From the NCBI GenBank assembly GCA_946626015.1, contig CAMOTT010000014.1, positions 1-24,599 on the forward strand: a DNA stretch of 24,599 nt, given 5' to 3'. How positions within the stretch are numbered: the first letter of the stretch is position 1; every line of letters begins with the position of its first letter. The translations under genes were made by a program, and so were the position numbers. Of the stretch, positions 22,305 to 24,599 are shown in pieces. A model generated the notes under the pieces. The model made no database searches. It was not told the origin of the DNA and saw only the letters and a program-made list of their open reading frames with translations. The stretch is from an uncultured Clostridia bacterium. Lineage in GTDB: Bacteria; Bacillota; Clostridia; Oscillospirales; Acutalibacteraceae.

Positions 22305-23018
22305 TCAGGTTTCGGGCTCCGGTTCCTCCACGGCGGTTGTTTCGTTTTCCGTCGGCAACTCCTGAACGGATACCATCAGCTCGTCGTTGACCTCGATGCG
22401 GTATTTGTATTCCTCGTCCTCCATTATGGGCGAATGGGCGAATACCGTCATTTCCGTGCTGCCCGCTTTCAGCCCTTTAAGGGTGAAGATCACATTGTAG
22501 GCTGCGCCTTCTATCACCTCGTGGTTTTTCTTTCCGTAATCCCGCCTGCTTGCGCAGGAGACGATCGAAGGATCGTCTATTTTGACCGAATACTCGGGAC
22601 CACCCCCGTCAAAGGAATGAAACGACAGCTTAGCCTCTTTTTCAAACCGTTTTTCGGGAGCATCCGTGATGTCGGGTTCCACTATCATTGAATTGTGATG
22701 TTCAACGGTAAGCTTGACATTGTGGTCGGGCATTTTAAAGGAAATAACAAATCCTTTTTTGTCATCGTAACTCGGATTGAGCCGCTCCGAATCCAGATAA
22801 AAAGTGTAATCCGTATCCGTGGCGATATAAATATATTTGTAATAAATCTTTACCGCAGCGCCGGCTCTGTATGAATCCTTCGCGTTCTCAAAAGAGTCCT
22901 TCTCACCCTGATAGTCAACTTTATACTTTTGGCCTCCGCAGCCGAAAAAACTCAACACAAAAACACCTCCGATAAGAATTATGCAAACAACTTTTCGCAG
23001 AATACGTCTATCGCCCAT
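22305..23018 (-). CDS. Putative lipoprotein with Ig-like C-terminal region
   Basis: A 237-residue protein. Basic residues RRILRK, a hydrophobic stretch and FFGC give a lipoprotein signal peptide, with Cys27 as the lipidated residue (a slightly atypical lipobox with Phe at -3). The mature part is Tyr/Asp-rich and beta-strand-rich. Near residues 140-220 the pattern DPSIVSC, then LKAGSTEMTVFAHSP, then YRIEVND resembles a bacterial Ig-like fold. The C-terminus is a short Thr/Glu/Pro tail. The start is placed at 23018, with GGAGGTG 5-6 nt upstream; an in-frame codon at 23051 would lie upstream of the -10 box. The ligand and role are unknown. Confidence 0.8.
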   Translation of the reverse strand: MGDRRILRKVVCIILIGGVFVLSFFGCGGQKYKVDYQGEKDSFENAKDSYRAGAAVKIYYKYIYIATDTDYTFYLDSERLNPSYDDKKGFVISFKMPDHNVKLTVEHHNSMIVEPDITDAPEKRFEKEAKLSFHSFDGGGPEYSVKIDDPSIVSCASRRDYGKKNHEVIEGAAYNVIFTLKGLKAGSTEMTVFAHSPIMEDEEYKYRIEVNDELMVSVQELPTENETTAVEEPEPET

Positions 23019-23039
23019 ATCCGCACCTCCGTTTCTATT

Positions 23040-23045
23040 ATTATA
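23040..23045 (-). promoter_or_regulatory. -10 box before the lipoprotein gene
   Basis: Perfect TATAAT on the minus strand, about 10 nt ahead of the ribosome site, so the leader would be very short. No good -35 box is at the right distance. The rest of 23046-23205 contains no gene I can support. A 7-bp dyad CAGCGGT (23190-23196) / ACCGCTG (23218-23224) spans the stop codon of the next gene but lacks a U-run. Confidence 0.35.
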
Positions 23046-23205
23046 TGACAAGTCCCGGTGCAGTCGTATTCACCATTTGACCGGCGTTTTATTCCGATCG
23101 CGTCAAAGACAACTGAGGCAAGCGGGAGCTTAAAAAGCGCATATCCCCTCTTGTATCCTGCGGCCGCTTTTCTCTGCCGCCCTTTTTCTCAGCGGTCTTC
23201 ATGCG

Positions 23206-24015
23206 TTATTCTAACATACCGCTGATTTGGCTGTCAATATTGCCCCGGGTTACAGCCTGCCACTCCGCAGGCTCTTCAGGCTCCATCTCCGTCATATGCG
23301 CCCAAAACCTTTTTGGCATATGGGTCATGCGGCATTTCGGGTTTTCCCTCTCGTCGATGGAGATGGTTTTATAGAACGTTTTCCACAAGTCCCGGAACAT
23401 CAGCTCGTCAACATCCGCTCCCGGCGCCTGGAAATCCTCTATTTCCACTATTGAACAGCGTCCTTCGCCGTAAATGAGCGCCGCTTTATGGGTCTTATCG
23501 TAAATCATAAAGGTCTCGTTGGGGTATCTGTCGCAGAAATGGCGGGCTATCTCCGGCAGCACATAGTTCTTAGGCTCAATCACAGACACCATATAGTCGT
23601 CATATATTGAGAACCGGACAAAGCCTTTGTACTTGTGGCTCTCGCCGGAACGGGCCTGAACAGCCTTGAACAGCTTGTTCACCGTGTCGTTTGCAAGCAT
23701 TGAGGTTATCTTCGGCCCGGTTTTCATGCCCAATCTTATAAACTTCAAAATGAGCATATCCTTCTCCGGGTGGCAGGTATAAAAGCCCTTTAGTACGAAC
23801 AGATACGCCCTTTTCCCCATAACTTTTTTGACACCGTCCTTGACGCGCTGAGCCTTTTGGGGATCGGTTTCCACAAACACCGGGGCGTAGAACGAGGGCT
23901 CAAGATCCGGCTCAGGCACGATATTTTCCGGGGTCTCCTTTTTCTCGTAGCTCCTGAACACGCAGCACAGCAGCCCTTCAAAGGAACCGTCATAGGTGTA
24001 AATAAAATCAGACAT
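23206..24015 (-). CDS. DUF4130 / TIGR03915-type probable DNA metabolism protein
   Basis: A 269-residue protein. It begins with the family hallmark YDGSFEGLLCCVF, contains the central helical region with FIRLGMKTGP and the conserved FSIYDDYMVSVIEPKNYVLPEIARHFCDRYPNETFMIYD, and ends with RDLWKTFYKTISIDERENPKCRMTHMPKRFWAHMTEM. The family is found next to, or fused with, a uracil-DNA-glycosylase-like domain and partnered with a radical SAM protein. Here the length leaves no space for the glycosylase domain. It starts 12 nt after the stop of the radical SAM partner gene with a GAAGGGAAAG ribosome site, so they form an operon. The biochemical role is not established; DNA repair or modification is inferred from the family's associations. 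Confidence 0.85.
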   Translation of the reverse strand: MSDFIYTYDGSFEGLLCCVFRSYEKKETPENIVPEPDLEPSFYAPVFVETDPQKAQRVKDGVKKVMGKRAYLFVLKGFYTCHPEKDMLILKFIRLGMKTGPKITSMLANDTVNKLFKAVQARSGESHKYKGFVRFSIYDDYMVSVIEPKNYVLPEIARHFCDRYPNETFMIYDKTHKAALIYGEGRCSIVEIEDFQAPGADVDELMFRDLWKTFYKTISIDERENPKCRMTHMPKRFWAHMTEMEPEEPAEWQAVTRGNIDSQISGMLE

Positions 24016-24027
24016 ACTTTCCCTTCT

Positions 24028-24599
24028 CTATACCGTCAAGGTCATAGCCTTGTCAGCGATTTTTGGATAATCAAAGAAACTGAGTTGAGTGTATCCGCCG
24101 GTATCGGCGATCATTTTTTTGCCGCTGTCGGATATCAAGGCGTTGAGGGCGTTGTCCGGGGTGATCTTAAGTCCGTCGGCGATCTTTCCATCGCAGGTAA
24201 TGAAATACTGCGCCCGTTTGAGCACCACCCCGATCTTTTTCAGCCCGACAAAATCCAGTTTGCCTACCCTGCGCGCCTGCATTATCCTGTTTGCGCTGCG
24301 CACTCCTATCCCCGGCACCCGGAGCAGAAGCTCCCTTGACACGGTGTTCACATCCACCGGGAAAAGCTCAAGATGATTGAGCGCCCAGTTGCACTTGGGA
24401 TCAACAAGTGGATTGAAGTTGGGATTTTTCTCATCCAGCAATTCATCGGCCTCAAAGCCGTAATACCGCAAAAGCCAGTCCGCCTGATACAGCCTGTGCT
24501 CACGCAGCAGGGGCGGCTTTGTGTTAAGCGCCGGGAGCAAGGGGTTGCTGTTGATAGGGATATAGGCGGAATAGAACACCCCCTTAAGGGAGCATTTTT
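24028..24599 (-). CDS. Radical SAM putative DNA modification/repair protein, C-terminal part (5' end outside window)
   Basis: The frame stays open to the right edge, so this is only the last 190 or so residues. The visible part has LKGVFYSAYIPINS at its start, then LREHRLYQADWLLRYYGFEADEL, then a helix-hairpin-helix DNA-binding motif (VSRELLLRVPGIGVRSANRIMQARRVGKLDFVGLKKIGVVLKRAQYF, split here by comparison to the family) and a C-terminal tail ending near QLSFFDYP. The CxxxCxxC radical SAM cluster would lie outside the window. This fits the TIGR03916 (rSAM linked to UDG) family. It is immediately upstream of the DUF4130 gene, its usual partner. Confidence 0.85.
   Translation of the reverse strand, partial: KCSLKGVFYSAYIPINSNPLLPALNTKPPLLREHRLYQADWLLRYYGFEADELLDEKNPNFNPLVDPKCNWALNHLELFPVDVNTVSRELLLRVPGIGVRSANRIMQARRVGKLDFVGLKKIGVVLKRAQYFITCDGKIADGLKITPDNALNALISDSGKKMIADTGGYTQLSFFDYPKIADKAMTLTV

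Overview
The window looks like a chromosomal segment of a Gram-positive, endospore-forming Clostridia member, probably of the Oscillospiraceae/Ruminococcaceae type. Support: a sporulation serine protease (SpoIVB), strong AGGAGG-type ribosome binding sites, sigma-A promoters with near-perfect -35/-10 boxes, Thr/Glu-rich 'TTE' membrane proteins, a surface protein with CxxC repeats, GLUG motifs and a Big_2 domain, and middling GC content. Genus is not resolvable from the sequence. I see no phage, transposase, CRISPR or plasmid genes. Most of it is core genome with some accessory genes.

Layout. 1-2140: 3' part of a large cell-surface protein (+). 2218-3622: two overlapping membrane-protein genes (-), a small hypothetical protein and a TVP38/TMEM64 (DedA-like) protein. 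3834-5535: a membrane-anchored metallophosphoesterase and a GtrA-family membrane protein (+), divergent from the previous pair and ended by a long hairpin. 5615-7866: tsaE-tsaB-rpiB-upp (+), a housekeeping cluster for tRNA t6A modification, pentose phosphates and uracil salvage. 7867-9411: a RACo-type corrinoid-protein activator (-), whose stop codon directly abuts the stop of upp. 9494-10845: an ECF sigma factor and a Thr-rich single-pass membrane protein (-). 11055-13917: a cytoplasmic GH95 fucosidase and a HAD phosphatase (+). 14140-15390: spoIVB (-). 15677-17317: a long-chain acyl-CoA synthetase (+). 17395-20021: rpsO-pnp (-). 20158-21610: a flavodoxin-like protein and a monoacylglycerol-lipase-like hydrolase (-). 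21858-21933: tRNA-Ala(GGC) (+), followed by a terminator and a dense array of small hairpins. 22305-23018: a lipoprotein (-). 23206-24599: a DUF4130 protein and the C-terminal part of its partner radical SAM DNA-repair-type protein (-), cut by the window end.

The most unusual features are in RNA and architecture. (i) About 170 nt after tRNA-Ala is built from five triloop hairpins and one bulged hairpin; the 3' ones are joined by a repeated ACATCA linker, and at least three larger pairings compete with one another. (ii) The RACo gene has no terminator of its own; the first good minus-strand terminator lies beyond upp, so its transcript should be antisense to all of upp. RACo also seems to depend on read-through from the ECF operon. 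(iii) The acyl-CoA synthetase gene has no Shine-Dalgarno sequence, and its ATG directly follows the TGA of a possible 15-codon leader ORF. (iv) The rpsO leader can sequester its own ribosome binding site, and the pnp leader carries a long two-tier stem, both suggesting autoregulation.

All family assignments were made by reading motifs by eye; no database search was run.
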